From Prosapia bicincta (Eukaryota; Arthropoda; Insecta; Hemiptera; Cercopidae), in the NCBI GenBank assembly GCA_036971475.1, contig JBAIZL010000004.1, positions 68,522,510-68,586,509 on the forward strand: a stretch of 64,000 nt of DNA, read 5' to 3'. The position numbers and the translations under genes were made by a program. Numbering within the stretch: position 1 is the first letter of the stretch; every line of letters starts with the position of its first letter. The notes under the pieces are model-generated. The model ran no database searches and was not told where the DNA came from. It worked only from the letters and a program-made list of their open reading frames with translations. This document shows positions 1 through 13,142 of the stretch, piece by piece.

Positions 1-256
1 TTGTTTTTTGTTGAAATTAGGTAGGTTATATTTTATCTACCCACAGTTAGGTGTAGTAGTGTGCAGACTGACGTTGCATGTGCGTACTAAACTACGTCAT
101 TGTTTTGTGTAGAATGTTTAACGTTGATAGACTCTTGTCACTGAGTTACAGTCTCTGTGTTCTAGAATAATATCTGTGGAGCTTAGTTCAGAGTCTTAAT
201 TTATTATATAGTCCTTTCCACAAGTTTATTGTGGCATTTATCAAGTTTTTTTTTAC

Positions 257-455
257 AGGCTAACGACAGATCACAGACAATTAATTCATGCTTTTTTAAC
301 ACTCAACGTTTCCAATTTCTTTCTGAAATTCCTTATCAAGAGCTCATTTATAAGGGAATAAGTCCTCCAAAATGAGCTCTTGATAAGGAAAGAAATTTGA
401 AACATTGAGTGTTAAAAAGAGCATGAATTAATTGTCTGTGATCTGTCATTAGCCT
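257..455. repeat. Imperfect palindrome (about 199 bp)
   Basis: The two ends are inverted copies: AGGCTAACGACAGATCACAG at the left matches the complement of the right end with a single C/T difference near the tip. The arms then continue through ATTAATTCATGC and a GAGCTCTTGATAAGG block towards the centre near 350. The right arm has lost part of the block present in the left arm. There is no coding potential. The left arm holds a decayed hammerhead-like motif, listed separately, so this is probably a Penelope-type terminal remnant rather than a DNA-transposon MITE. Confidence 0.75.
301..343 (-). ncRNA. Decayed hammerhead-like motif, U3/A8 core
   Basis: On the minus strand: GCTC (stem I), TTGATAA (core; CTGANGA with C3 to U and G8 to A), GG, AATTTC/GAAATT stem II closed by AGAAA, G, GAA, self-complementary ACGT, T at position 17, then GAGT pairing with GCTC using one G-U. 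The architecture is complete but the core carries the paired C3U and G8A changes, so activity is doubtful. The right arm copy has lost part of stem II. Confidence 0.5.
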
Positions 456-1632
456 ATATAAAAAATTAATTATTATTAATAGACATTAAATAAAAATATT
501 TATCAAGTTTATATAACTTAATACATTATGCAGTATAACTTTATATAATGTTAAGTTTAACATTATATAACTGTACATTTTTACCCACATATATATTTTT
601 AACCATTTTTCAAGATATATGTTGTGCAAGGCCCGAATTAAGTCTATCTCTGTAGGATTGCAGCATTATCAATTATAGGGTGAAATATATTTATATGTTA
701 TACAAATATTTATATTAAAAGTTAAACAAAATTATATAGAGTTTAATTAACCTAGATTCAGTGTCATACTCAGATTGTAATTCTTGACCAATATTAATGG
801 CAGGGTGCACTGTCTCTTGTCAGTGTTCCAAAGGCAGGCGCAGTGCTTGTAAGCTTGAGAACCCAGCTGTAGGAGACGCCCACCTTTTCACCAACAAAAT
901 AATTCTTTGGGATAAATAGTCGGCTCAGTACAGTACCTGAGTGTGTGTTACTAGAGGGATGACTCCAGGGTTCCACAGAAACACTCTAGTCCCTTATAGC
1001 AATGCTCAAATCAAAGGGCAGCATTAATAGGGAACATAAATCCTTGTCAGTGATAGTTGATCTGAAAAACTAAGTGGGGACAATTGTTTGAATGTGAGAA
1101 TTTACTCTTAAATTAAATTTTTCCGTGACGCTAAGTGCTTAGATTTTCCAGCATGAAAATTCGCCCTACACATTATAAAAAAATTGACTAATCAACAGAA
1201 TTGTTCCATCAAGCCCTTAGCCCTATATTCCGTTTCGCTGTGTGCACATGGTAAGGACCCGTTATGTTTGACCTTGAAGATTCACATAATAGGGAATTAC
1301 GTCTAGACAATTCCATTCACACAAGTAACCCGTCAATTGTGCGATATTTATTTGGAGAAAATCGTTAAATACTGTCCGCTCAGGGGGCGACGGGCCTTGG
1401 ACTTCGCACGCACGCTCTCGACGCCGGCCAGCCCGGGTACAGCCTGTCATGAGTGAATCATTCTTACTTCAAGACATTTACGTGCGATGGCGTTGGATAT
1501 AAAACTGTTACACTCATGGGTTAGTTAGAAATATCGAGTTATATGAAAGAAATATATTGATATTGTTTGTAACAATTATTTTTTTAAAGTTGCTAGTTTC
1601 AATTATCCTGATTTTATATATTAAGTCATGCG
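456..1632. other. No gene seen
   Basis: AT-rich sequence with two GC-richer patches (about 795-1010 and 1370-1450). Short open frames there have no recognisable motif or codon signal. Nothing supportable. Confidence 0.5.
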
Positions 1633-2190
1633 TAATTATTTAAAGAACTAAGTAAAAACTATTAACTTACTTGGTGACGCGTTTGGAACCGTCGCGTCGT
1701 TACTGGTCGTTTCATGGACGAAGCCGATCCTGTTACTGCCGGCGTTCGTTCAAGGTTGCTGGCGTGTGGTTTATGGCCGTGGAGGGGCATTCAACTCAAG
1801 ATACAAGGAACCCATCAACGACATTAAAAACATAAAACTTATATCCAACATATATACAAAAACCAAACCCACATACACAAACATCCAGACATTCACCGGG
1901 AAGTAAAGCATAGTAAAAAAACTAACTACCAAAGAGACATTTGAAATATATAAACACCACACAACACAAAAATAATATAATTTAAACGACCGCACACACT
2001 TCGAATCTAACACCCTTTTCCTGTAAATATTGCACAACCCTCTTACCTCACACCTCTCCACACCCATAAATCATACGCATGCAACCTTGAGCGATCGCCT
2101 CAATAGCACGTTAGGTTTCGTCAATGAATCGAGGGTTTCAAAACGCGTCAGCATAAGTTGATAGTTTTAACATAGTTCTTTAAATAATTA
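1633..2190. repeat. TIR element of the TGACGCG family
   Basis: Terminal inverted repeats of about 50 bp: TAATTATTTAAAGAACTAAG at the left end and its near-complement at the right. Further in they share the subterminal CTTACTTGSTGACGCGTTT / AAACGCGTCAGCATAAG motif. The same subterminal motif recurs at 13411, 17821, 31705 and 42430. The roughly 450-bp interior holds no convincing transposase; a 98-residue minus-strand open frame is just low-complexity hydrophobic sequence. The inner parts of both arms resemble a mutated hammerhead (GAA-like, ACGCGT, C). Confidence 0.7.
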
Positions 2191-2681
2191 CTTTTCTTTA
2201 AATACTCGGATGACGATTCTTCTAAGTATTAAAAAGACAAGATCATTTTACAATAATTAAAATGTTTCTAAAAATATCAGCTATTGATATTATAAAGAAC
2301 TGTGAATCCCGGTGTTAAATTCTTGCTTCTGTGTTTAATTACGTTGTCTCAAAACAACAGTACCTAAGTGTCGAGACCATTTAACAACGAAAGTAGGTCT
2401 GTCTAAGCCATCCTATCCACGTTCGTAAATTGCAATATGTAAATGGCACAGGCTCTTCAATGACGGACTAGCCTCGCACAGACGGCCGTTGGCGTCGTTT
2501 AAGTGTGGTCGCAGATCTTATTGGCATTCATGAGGTGAAAGTTTACACCCATTATCACTAGAAATCTGACCAAGATCACTAAAGATCTCGTCCTGGAGGT
2601 TATGACGGCCTATGAAATCCGGAGTCAAGTCTCTTCTTGCGAAGAGCGCCTGCAACCCTTAGAACACGACCTCGATTTATT

Positions 2682-2832
2682 GGACAACGCAATCAGAGGA
2701 GACGGAAGTTGAGATTTTCGAATACGACCTTCGGACAACGCAATCAGGGGAGACGGAAGTTGAGATTTCCTAATACAACATCGGACAACACAATCAGGAG
2801 AGACGAAAGTTGAGATTTTCTTATACGACCAG
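2682..2832. repeat. Tandem repeat, about 51 bp x 3
   Basis: The motif GGACAACRCAATCAG starts at 2682, 2733 and 2783, giving periods of 51 and 50 bp. Each unit continues with GAGACGRAAGTTGAGATTT. The units differ at several positions, so the array is not very recent. No gene is seen between 2191 and 3114. Confidence 0.8.
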
Positions 2833-3114
2833 AAAACGAAGTGACGAACTTGCGAAAGGTACACTGAGCAATCATCTCGTCCAGAAATTTTCGAATGAGC
2901 GAATCCAGAGTGAAAACCTCGATTATAGTTTTCATCGACCCCAAGAGTATAGCCCATTATGATTTTCATGAGGATGAATAGTGCTTTTAACCTAGAAATG
3001 CGAAACAGTCCAGTACCTGTTCGAAGGTATATGATGCCTCGTGACATCTCTCAGCCCCGTAACAATCTCTACGTAGAACAAACAGATTATTTTCTATTCG
3101 CGAAAGAGCCCTTT

Positions 3115-3475
3115 CGAGAGGTAGCCTTGAAATGAACAAAATTCAACTAACCAAATCGTATGCTACTTTCAACTAATCAAAATACACAAAGTTCAACTAA
3201 ACGAAAGTGCATGGACTTAACTAACAAAAGTGCACGGAATCTTAACTCTTCCCATTTATCAACTTCAAATTGTGCGATGAACGCCTGCGAAACGGCAAAA
3301 CTATAACCCGCAACATTTCTTTCAATGAAGTCCGTACACTTTGGTTGGTTGAAGTCCGTACACTTACGATTATTTGAATGTCGCGTATTTTGGTTAGTTA
3401 AAGATAGCGTAAATTTTGTGCGTACATTTTGATTAATTGAACTTTGGTCGTTTGAGGTAGCCCCCTTTAGAAGAG
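3115..3475. repeat. Degenerate inverted-repeat element
   Basis: Left part: GAGGTAGCC followed by several loose copies of TTCAACTAAnCAAAnTnCAC. Right part: the complementary GGTTGGTTGAAGTCCGTACAC motif repeated, ending TTTGAGGTAGCCCCC. It looks like a MITE-like element with subterminal repeats. The superfamily cannot be named. Confidence 0.45.
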
Positions 3476-4689
3476 CCACAATGACTTAAATAGTCCTTAC
3501 CCAGCTTTCGTAGGCGATAAGAGTTAAACCGGGTATTCGTCTTAAACCTACAGACAAACGTTTAGTTCGAACCTGTACAAGTTTACAGGTTGCTGCCACC
3601 CTCTAATTGGAACCCTCTCTATATTACACCGTTTTCCCTGCGTTTAACCGAGTCACCATGTGACTCACCTACTCATAGCCGCGGTGCGTGACCGCCCCTT
3701 TACGCATTTAATTATATCGACGCTTGAAGCCTAATGTTATGCCCCCCTTCTAACCTGCACTCCATTCAGACGCATAAGTATTTTAAATTACTTTGGTCGG
3801 AAGCCGTTCGAGAATATTTTAATCGTATTCAGGGGGTTTATTTCCGGCCTCCCTGAAGCAAGAGTCTGTAAACTCTTCCTCCGAGATAGACGGAGGCTAG
3901 GGGCGTAACCAGGAATTTTTCCATGGGGTTACAGAGGTCTTAGTAACGGTAGTAAACGCATAGCCATTTTAGTTAACTAAGATTTCAAGATTAAACCGGT
4001 TTCAAGACAAAGTCAGGATTGATATTTTGGCAAATCGTTCAGATTTTTCTACGTTTTTTCTGATGTGTGATTGAAAGTTAATAATATTTTTAGTTGTATT
4101 TAAAAATACTCTGACCTTATCTCGCTGGATTCTTACTTACTTTCTTATTTATGATTAAAAGTTAATAATATTTTAGTTTTATTTTCAAATACGCTGACCT
4201 CGTTGGATAATATTCCACGATAAATCCTAACAACTTATTGGCGCTTCGAACTAAAGCATTTCGGGCCTCGAATACACTCGGCCATGATCGTGGAAGTTTG
4301 ATCAAAAACAACCGTAGACAAGTGTGGCTGCACCGGGCCTTGAGCTTACGAATCCCTCACGAAAAAAAACTTGCTTAGGCCATAAAGGGGATGTTGAAAA
4401 CTTACTCGTAGAAGTGCGACCTCATCTTTACAGCTTTATTATCCTCTTAAATATAAAAAATTCCCATTCTTGAAAGTAACTATAACTATGTGAAAATAGC
4501 TATTGCATATCGTGTGCAGTAATTTATAAATTTATATAATATAGAAAATTACGTGTTTCATCATTTTTAATTTAACAGTGTCTAATTTTATTTAATTGTT
4601 CCATATAGTTAATATTGTAACTTGTTTTCTCTTGTTATCTGCGTTTCTTATTGCGTTTTCGGGGTATATATAGAGGGGCGTACACGTGA
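3476..4689. other. No gene; possible transposon end near 3900
   Basis: No coding evidence. The phrase GGGGCGTAACCAGG at about 3900-3913 resembles ends of hAT/P-type DNA transposons, but no partner end was found. Confidence 0.3.
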
Positions 4690-5007
4690 ACTATAGTTTG
4701 ATTTAAAACAGAGTAGGATTCTACGTAGGTGAAATTGGCCAGATGGAGTGGATGATACCGCCATCTGAGCGAATAGGAAGTTCACATCTTGCTGCAGGAG
4801 TAAGTCTTGTTCCCAATTCGATGTTAAACTTCTGTTCCTCGCTCAGTTTCATCGTAGCTGTGGTGGAGAAATTTACTAGTGCTGTAGCTTGCTTCGTTCT
4901 GCCGCTGGCGACGGCGGGTTGAGAGTCACAGCATTCGAACTGACAACACCGCATCCCTACCCTGCCACAGACCCATTCCTGTTCTACTTTAAATCAAAGT
5001 ATAATAG
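4690..5007. repeat. Short TIR element (about 318 bp)
   Basis: The left end ACTATAGTTTGATTTAAAAC and the right end TTTAAATCAAAGTATAATAG are imperfect inverted copies. The interior is GC-richer with an open minus-strand frame of 77 residues (4721-4954) that has no recognisable domain. Probably a non-autonomous element. Confidence 0.5.
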
Positions 5008-5539
5008 GAGGTAGGATGTGTTCTCATACGGGACAAAAGCATAATCTGAGGCCGGACCTGTTGGTGTTCAATGGGCATTGTTTGGGCGTGTAAAGAATAC
5101 AGCTGCAACAACGGAGTTGCTCAAGAAGTCTTCGAAACGTTCTTCCATCTGTTTATTGTTTTACCATATTTAAGGCCAATTTAACGTTTTATTTGTTGCA
5201 TTCTCTGCATAAATAAACCTTCTTGTAACTTCTAGCTAAAGGTTCTGCAAAAGCATCGACCTTGTGAAATAATTACTTTGATAATAGGCTATCACAAATT
5301 TCTACCGTGCCTAGAATTGTCATGTTTCTTTCTGTTGGCCCGCTTCGGATAGTCTGCATTAAGAACTTACTACGTATTTAGTCTAAGATAGTTCAGATTA
5401 TGCAGTTCTCCGAAACGTATCATCAAGAAGAAATATGGCGATGGTACGGTCGGCAGAAATTTGTTGTACTCTGCATATCTATCATAACTCTTTACAACTA
5501 TTTTTTGAGCTTAGTTACTGAGTTATGTTAATACAAATA

Positions 5540-5640
5540 TAAGATGTACACAAAACTCACAAATTAATAATTTATTAACTCAGACGCGTTTCAATGACAA
5601 AGTCATCATCTTCAGTGAGAGTTGCTTCTACAAACTCTAA
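5540..5640 (-). repeat. Penelope-type terminal fragment
   Basis: Shares about 80 bp with the 51751-51915 palindrome: ACTCACAAATTAAT, TTTATT, ACGCGTTTCAATGACAAAG, TCATCATC, then TACAAACTCTAAC. Here only one arm is present. It carries an intact hammerhead, listed separately. Confidence 0.75.
5579..5619 (-). ncRNA. Hammerhead ribozyme, type I, intact core
   Basis: On the minus strand: CTCA (stem I), CTGAAGA core, spacer T, stem II GATGAC/GTCATT with loop TTT (one G-U), GAA, self-complementary ACGCGT (stem III), C at position 17, TGAG returning to stem I. All conserved core bases are present; position 7 may vary. The predicted cut falls between 5583 and 5582. The very short stem III is known in Penelope-like retroelement hammerheads, which may work as dimers. 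Confidence 0.85.
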
Positions 5641-5989
5641 CATACAATTTTATTTTTTCTTGTTTAAATTGGTTTTGACGCCAAATATTTGTTTACAATT
5701 ACCAAAGTAAATTCACCCTTGTCTGTAAAATAAATACAACACAGGGTAGGAGTAGATATCATTTGTATAAAATCTCAGGATCTGACCCTTAGGTAAGACC
5801 AACCTAGCCAACCTGGTTAAATGTCTGACTGCTCTGCCTTGACCTAACCTATCAGAGGGATATTTTGACGGTGGGAAAAACCTGTTCGTTCGGAAGATCC
5901 TAATTCGATAGTTCTGGAAGAACAGGTGAAATTATTTTTTGAGACTCGGCTCGTACCTGGCGTGGGCCGGTGACCAGTCTAGATAATAT

Positions 5990-6303
5990 ATACTGGTGTA
6001 GTGCAGACCATGTAACCGTGCACTTAGTCCTGACAGATTGCACGAGATTTCTTATGTAAACATGTTGCATATTAAGAATGTGCTATACACCAACAGCTTC
6101 TGCATCCGTTATGTCTACACATATTTCAGAATTGTTTCATACGGAAGCTAATTTATCTAATATCGACCTTCTCATGCAAGTCAGTGTTTTGATAATCCTT
6201 ACCATGTTTGTAGGAGAGTATTTATACAGACCTCCTGCCTCGCCTACTGCGATCTCTCAAGGCAGGGTGCATGGCTACGTGGTCCGCACTATACCACGGT
6301 AGT
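5990..6303. repeat. MITE, copy 1 of a dispersed pair
   Basis: Inverted ends: GTAGTGCAGACCATGTAACC at the left against the complement of GGCTACGTGGTCCGCACTAT at the right. A second copy lies inverted at 57087-57405 and shares the subterminal GAGAGATCGCAGTAGGCGA. The open frames inside have no domain. Confidence 0.75.
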
Positions 6304-7244
6304 TGGTATTAAGCTTTTGAACGACAATAATCGACAGGGTTGAGCGGCGGAGAGTTTGAGTTTGGATTTATGGTGGCAGAGGGTTTGTTTGATATATATA
6401 CACAACCTACAAGTGTGGAGCTGGTTTCAGACATACGTATGACGGCCTCTTTTAGTCGCAAGACACAAAAATGTGTAACCATATGCGAGCTTGTCGTAAT
6501 AAATCAGTCCTACAGTCCAGAATAACTCGTTCATGTCATAATAACACCTTTTTCTCCAGCTTGGGGTCGTCATTCTGTTTTTTCAGAAATGCAACGAAAA
6601 GTTGTAAAAATATGTAAATTAAACTGTGCGTCGTTCATTTTATAAATGGTGGTATTTTTCACTCAGTTGCTTTAGCTTGGTTATTGTTTCACTGCTAGAT
6701 GACGCTGAATTCAGTAAAACTTTTGTCGTGAAGTTTCATTGAATTTACGGTTCAACTGTCCCTTGTTACCCGGTTCAGTTAGTAACTCTTTGTCAAGTCT
6801 AATTGAGTTGCAGTTTATTTGAGTGCGAACTACAAGAAGTTTTAATTGATTTAGAAACTCCAGTTTGATGTTTTTCAAGAAATAAAAAGCATCCTAAATC
6901 AATTGGCTGTTATTATTCTTATTTGAAACACTTACGAAAAAGTGCTTACCAGTTTCTGCACGCAACGTTTTTTTACTTTCTTTAGCTGGAAAAAATAAAC
7001 ACCGACTTGAGCAAAGTTTGTTTTTTCTTTATACTGTCTAGTTTCGTATGTAGGGGGGAGGGCCGCGAGAGGCTGGGCCTCTTCCGAAATATTTACAATA
7101 GATTATTTTTGCACATTTTAATAAATATTATTAAAGATTTATCGAAAATTAAAATTAAAAATTTATATTAATATTTATTGTAGACTTTTTACTATTAGTA
7201 TGAGGTAGACATTATTTCTTTTTGTTTGGAAAGGTTATTGTAAT
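6304..7244. other. No gene seen
   Basis: AT-rich intergenic or intronic sequence. Nothing recognisable apart from a short G-rich patch near 7050. Confidence 0.5.
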
Positions 7245-7252
7245 TTCATAAT

Positions 7253-9247
7253 TAGGGGTGGGACGATTCCTAAAATTTTCGATTCCGATTCCGATTCCGA
7301 TTCTAAAATTTTCCGTTCGATTCTCGATTCTTTAGTCGATTCTCGATTCTTTCAAGTTATATTAGCTTACATTCTAGTTCTCTAATAATTAATTTAGTTA
7401 ACATCTTGGTCATATGGCAAAACCTTTTAAAAGTTCTGTTTTAATGTAATAGGCTACACAAAACCTTCATCCTTGATTTATCAATAGGAATTTTTTAAAC
7501 ATAAAAATATATCAGAATAAAGTAATGACTTATTTTAAAGTTAAAAATGTGAACTTTACTTATTTTATGATGTTTGAAAAAATTCCTAAGCCTATTTACA
7601 TTGTCTCCCAAACAAAACAAAAATTAAAAACAAACGAACAACATAAAAAGTAAAAAATTAATACAAATAGGATAGTTTTTAATATTTAAAAGTCTGGCAG
7701 GTAATGTACATTTCTGTTCAAAAACACAATCATTTGAACACGTTGTGGGTCAAGCTAGTTTCATCGCTAGCCACATATAGCTCCTGAAGTTGAGCAAGGT
7801 TTTTCAGAAAACACTGTCGCGAGTGGGCAGACAGGTATTTTATTGCCATTGCATTTAAATGAGGGTATTTGGCACTTTGTACTGCCAAATACTTCCCAAC
7901 ATCACAATCTGGACTGGCTAATGGTTCCCCCAGATAATTGTTTACTTCTTCTTCTACTGTCAATTCCCCTGGGGTACCTTCTTCCCCAACATTCTGGATT
8001 AGTGGGGCATACCTTCTCCACATCTGGTGGGACCTTTTTTTCTGCAGGTGTCTGGAACAAGTGCAACTGATTCAGGCCTATTTTGTATTTATTACTCAAT
8101 CCCAGTTGATTTTTAACCGACTATCACTTGTAGGTCCTGTGTCTGAGGATAAAGTTTCTTCAAGTATAGATCTTTTTTGTTGATAAATTTGGGCAAAATG
8201 AAAGTTGTTTAAGTGCTTTTTCATATTTGATATATTATGTGGTTTTCCACCGTCAGTTTCTGTTAACCGTCATCGAATTGACGCGACGGCCAGTACCCTG
8301 AACCGAATACCGTCGAGCCTCTTAACGCTTTATGTTTATTAGTACTACTCAGCTGTTGTTGCTACTTTTGGAAAAATTAAGGTACAGTATTCAACAACAA
8401 GCTTCACTCTACTTACAGATGTATTTACGATGGTTTTTGTTTGATAGATAAACGCCGACGGGATTAAAAACATGATGTTATTCTAAGAGCTTTTTGTCCG
8501 TAGTTACGGGCCGACACACATATTTGTTATAACGTATTGTAATGATTTTCACTACTGTTTTCAAAATTTCACAAAACCTTAAAAGTAAGTCGGAAATATT
8601 GACTAAATATTTAGTTGTAAAATAATCCTTAAAAACGGACTTTGTGAAAGTTAAGTACAAACATTGACACTTAGATAAACTCATCCTTCTAGGAAGTAAA
8701 TTATAACGTAAATTCCTTAACAAGTAAATTATTTGGTGTTAAAACTTTTACTTAATATGAATCTTGGATAGTATTTACTGGACCTGTAACATTACTTATC
8801 AGAGAGAGAATATATTACACTTTAGTTCTATATTCAAAATATTTATAAACTCACAAATCAATCACATGTGACACGTTTACGTGTCTTAGTGATAGGCGCA
8901 AAAACACTTTTATCACCAGTCTGTTTATTATTTGGGTAGCCGGGACATGAAATTATGGTTTTGTTGTTTCTTGCTAACACAAAACACAAAAAATATCAAA
9001 ACAGTGTTGCACAGATAATAAAATTTAATTAAATCAAAAACAATGTCGGGTAAATTGGTCCGACGGAGTTTATTTACGTTTCATTTACGGTAGGAAAAAA
9101 CTATGTTGGGCCAGTTGGTCTGACACGTATTTTTATAAATATTCGGAATCGACACTTTTATGATGAAGAATCGAGTATCGACGATTCCTCGATACCACCT
9201 AGAATCGACGATTCCTGGAATCGAGAATCGGAATCAGCCCATCCCTA
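7253..9247 (-). mobile_element. hAT-type DNA transposon, defective
   Basis: The element is bounded by TAGGGGTGGGACGATTCC and the inverted GGAATCAGCCCATCCCTA. It is flanked on both sides by an identical 8-bp target duplication TTCATAAT (7245-7252 and 9248-9255). Repeated GATTCCGATTCC/GATTCTCGATTC motifs fill the subterminal zones. An 8-bp duplication is the hAT hallmark. At 1995 bp it keeps only the 3' part of a transposase on the minus strand, so it is non-autonomous. The identical duplication suggests a fairly recent insertion. Confidence 0.85.
7730..8023 (-). pseudogene. hAT transposase C-terminal fragment
   Basis: A 97-residue minus-strand frame contains EEEVNNYLGEPLASPDCDVG and, after a short gap, YPHLNAMAIKYLSA. 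This matches the layout of the hAT C-terminal dimerisation region (E-x-YL-x-EP, then FPxL...A.KYL). The usual tryptophan-rich segment and the terminal SER-VFS motif are missing or altered. A neighbouring frame (8024-8099, minus) looks like upstream coding sequence shifted by a frameshift. It lies inside the 8-bp-flanked element, is not a host gene, and is certainly non-functional. Confidence 0.7.
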
Positions 9248-9255
9248 TTCATAAT

Positions 9256-10579
9256 TATTAATTCATTTTTCTATTGATAGTATTAATTTTGACTTGAAAC
9301 ACTTGTGACTGATAAATTGTTCTTATTCCATAGTGGATCTAAAATTTTATCCGGCGGGAGGGAGGTCTTACAACAGTTGTTTAACAAACGTACCAGGGCT
9401 CTAGCGCTGCACACAAGGAGTGGCAGGAGGTTGTTAATCACAACAATATGAAATATTGAAAATTTCAAAGAATATCCCTGTCGTTAAACAGGTTTATTCT
9501 ATAAGTAAATGTAAACCTTTAAAATGCACCTATTTTGAAATAATGTGATTATACTTAGCATAAATGTTGACTGTCTGGGATGGGCGCGTGCCCCTTATAA
9601 CCATCTGGATCCGCCAATGCTTACTATTTACTTTACTTGGTGGATTTTTGTAATATTGCCAAAGTAAAATAGTATGTCCTAAAAATCAGAAATGAAATGA
9701 AAATCTTTTTTGTTTTTTTATAGAGTGCGCCTCCAAATTAAATCTTACCCCTCTGATACTGTTCGTCCTCGTTGCTTAATAACAATAATTTCGAATAAAC
9801 ACTGCCAGCAACGCATTCTCTTGCTAACATATTACTTTCTTACAGTGTGATTTTTGTGCTCAAAATGTAGGGTTTATACTTTATATTTACAACAAAGTCA
9901 CTATTTATTTTTTTAACAATTTTGTAAATTTTGGACGTCCGTTAAGCCGCGAAAATGTCAACATTGTCGTTAAAGTGTTTCGTGAGTAAAACTCGAAGGA
10001 AATTTAAACATTTAAACCACTTATCACAGATTGATGTTTTTTTTCAAATCTCAAATTCGACGCCTGCAAGTTTTGTAAATTTGTCAGGCGTAAGCTAATA
10101 GTGCTGTAGGGTTCATTCCACTACGTTACAAACCTAATTATTCAGAAAAAAAGTTTTAAAAAAGAACTTAAAGGAAAACAAAGTAACGATAATTTGTTTG
10201 GAAAAGCTTTTTTAAGCTTTATTTAATAATTTTCAGAGTTTTTAATGGATATATTTGTTTTTACGATAATATTATACAATTTATGAAATTAGATTGACAA
10301 AGAGAAGAACCAAGAAATTTTTTAAACGATTTCGTCTGAAATAATAGGCTAACTTCCGAATATTGGTGAGAAAAAAATATTGACTTTCCCAAGCCTTGAG
10401 GAGAAAGTTTTTTCCTCTTTGTTTACAAAAACTTATTACAGAGCTTTCACTACCATTGACAAATTTCAACCCCTAAATTAGAGAATAATAGGCCGGAGTT
10501 GTTTAGTTCGTCATTATTCAATAAGTCATATGCAATCGTTTTTAAATGAGCTAACAAGTTGTGTATTACATTATCAAGG
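9256..10579. other. No gene seen
   Basis: AT-rich, with no exon-like segment and no recognised repeat. Confidence 0.5.
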
Positions 10580-10832
10580 AAAAATAGTGTTGATTGACGC
10601 GGGGAAAGGAGGGAGTGGAGAAGTTGGTAGGCCTGAGAATATCATCGATTGATACGTCTAGAGCTAAGGCTGAAGCGTCACTCTCCAAGGCGGACGTTTT
10701 GTGTGTTTTTGTTCATTACTTTCACTAGTTTCGTTACGTGTGTTTGCGTGGTACACTTAACAATAGTTTCTAGTTTCGCCTGGGAGTTAGACTATTTGCA
10801 TTGCACCCGTGTATCTCTTGAATGTCGTGAAG
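10580..10832 (+). other. Candidate untranslated first exon
   Basis: A GC-richer block (GACGCGGGGAAAGGAGGGAG onwards) ends at a good donor, GAAG|GTAAAT. The frame needed to join the exon at 13143 hits a stop (TGA) just before the donor, so it cannot be coding for sickie in that frame. It could be a 5' leader of sickie or nothing. There is no TATA box or other decisive promoter signal. Confidence 0.2.
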
Positions 10833-13142
10833 GTAAATTACTTTAAAAAGCTTTATTGATACAGCTGATTCAGCACCTTTTTTTGTACTAATTTTTATTA
10901 CAATTATTTATGTGTAGTTGTATGCTGTAAAAATTCATTGTGTAGAATTTTCCCTCGAAAAATAGGCAGATTTATTTGTCACGTTGACTGATAAAAACAG
11001 GCTTTTATTTTATCACACATTGTTAACATTTTTGACATAAGTTGTCATTTTAGGTATTTGATTTTTAATTGTTCACTTATCTTTATAATTTTATTCAATA
11101 CAAAAGTTTTTTTCTGTTTTGATATTTTTGTTTAACTTGAAATGTCCTAATGTTTAAACAGTACGTATACGTTTATTTAGGACTGTATTGTTTATATATA
11201 CCTAAGCAATGTATAGTCTTAGCCTTAATACGTTTTGACGATTGCTGCGTACTATTATTTTATGAACTAAAGTGGTAGTAGATATATGCCTTTTTGTATC
11301 TAAATCATTTACTTATATAAATCAGACTTTTTTGAAAATTTAGATTTGTACTTCAGAAACCATTCAACCAATTTCTTTGAAACTTGTAACAACTACTTTT
11401 GGTTTTATCAAGTCTTGTTTATCATATGATTGTTTATCATTTATTGTTTTGTTTATATCTTAAATGTACTTCTATTATTTAGTGTGTTCATATGTACCTT
11501 GAGATTTTAAATTATGGAAATTTAAAACAAATTAAAAATTTAATGGGTATAATAATTGAATTCGCTGCAGATTTTTGAGCCTGTGCACATGTATGTAAAG
11601 ATTCTATATTAATTAACATAATTTTTAAGATTAAACTAGTTTACTGGTTTTTACAATAACTTACTTGATTTCTGAGACTGGAGTTGTATTTAGTTGAAGG
11701 CCTTGAAAGACTTACAATAATTTTGTTGTATTTTTACAAGAAAAACACGTAAAATATTCATCCAATAAAAAACCCCTAAAAAGCAAACATTATAGTACCA
11801 TAAAATCTACTATTTATGAAAGAAACTTCTTTCTTTTGGGTTAACTTTGGGTAACATTTATGTTATCTCATGTTTCTTTCTCAACATGAGAGGCTTGGCC
11901 AATGCTATCTTCTTTTAAGTAGATGGTCAATTCATTCAACCATGATATCAATCCTGCCTACTCTTGATGTAACTTCTGCCTGTTCTCATCTGCATCATCT
12001 TCGCTGTATTTGTACAGGTTGCAATAATTTTCTCTAATAGTATGATTGATGTAACCTCTACTATTGTCTGCTTCCAATTAACTTTCAATGTCGCTGTCGT
12101 TAACGTTTGAAGCACTTCAAAAATGTATTTAATTTATTCATAATGGAAGTATTTAGCTTATTAAAAAAAACTCAGTCACCTTGTACGATCAACAACAAAC
12201 TTACAGATACATCAACATACAGATTGTTACCGTGCAAAAAAATCTATTCCAATTTTTTTTTACAATTACCTAGCCTGATACAGGGGTTATCCAGAGTTTT
12301 GACTTTAAAAAATCCTGCCTAAATGAGGTTCTACTGTAGTACATTTAGCAAAAATCTAATTTTTTTTGTCGAGGTAGTTTTTGGAAGTATAAAGGTTACT
12401 ACAATTTCAAGGATAGAGTATTGAAGCTGGTGAATTGAATGGAACACAAAAATCAACCCTACAAATTAGTTTTAAAATTAATTTTTGCCATTTAGTATGT
12501 ATACATTATACTTGATTTCTGAATTGTTAAAGTTTATGTTTTTAGTGCATTCTGATATAATATATCAAATGTATATTTTTTTTGTATTTTTACGATATAA
12601 ACTTATCAATTTAATCAAGTTAAATCGATTCTACCAATTTTAATAAAGTAAAAATGCTATATATTAGAAAATACAACTCTAATATGAATAATACATTTGT
12701 CTAAATCACATAGAATTTGTTTACAGTGGTCAATCATTTGTATATGGAGGATATGAAAAAAATTGTGAATATAAACATTAAGTTATAAATTTCCCTTGAA
12801 TTGGTTATAGCAAATAACTGTGGCATACATGTGCAGAGGCCTATCTGGTACTTTAAAAAAAAATATCGATAGATCTCTAGCAATACCCTGTTTAGGAAGT
12901 AAGAAAAGAATGCAATAGGGGATAACATGGCTAAGAATTTTATAAATTAATTTGTTGATTAAATTATAAAACAAATGGGGTAAATAGGTCATTGTACCAA
13001 GGAAATGATGCAAAACAAACACTAACAACACACAAGGAAAATATTGGAATGAATCTTCATAGTTAGTTGTAACTTAGATATTTTAGGGGGGAAACACATT
13101 AAAAATTAGATATATTATTAAATAAAATTATGTATGTTATAG
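10833..13142. other. No gene seen
   Basis: AT-rich non-coding sequence, probably intron if an upstream sickie exon exists. Confidence 0.4.
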
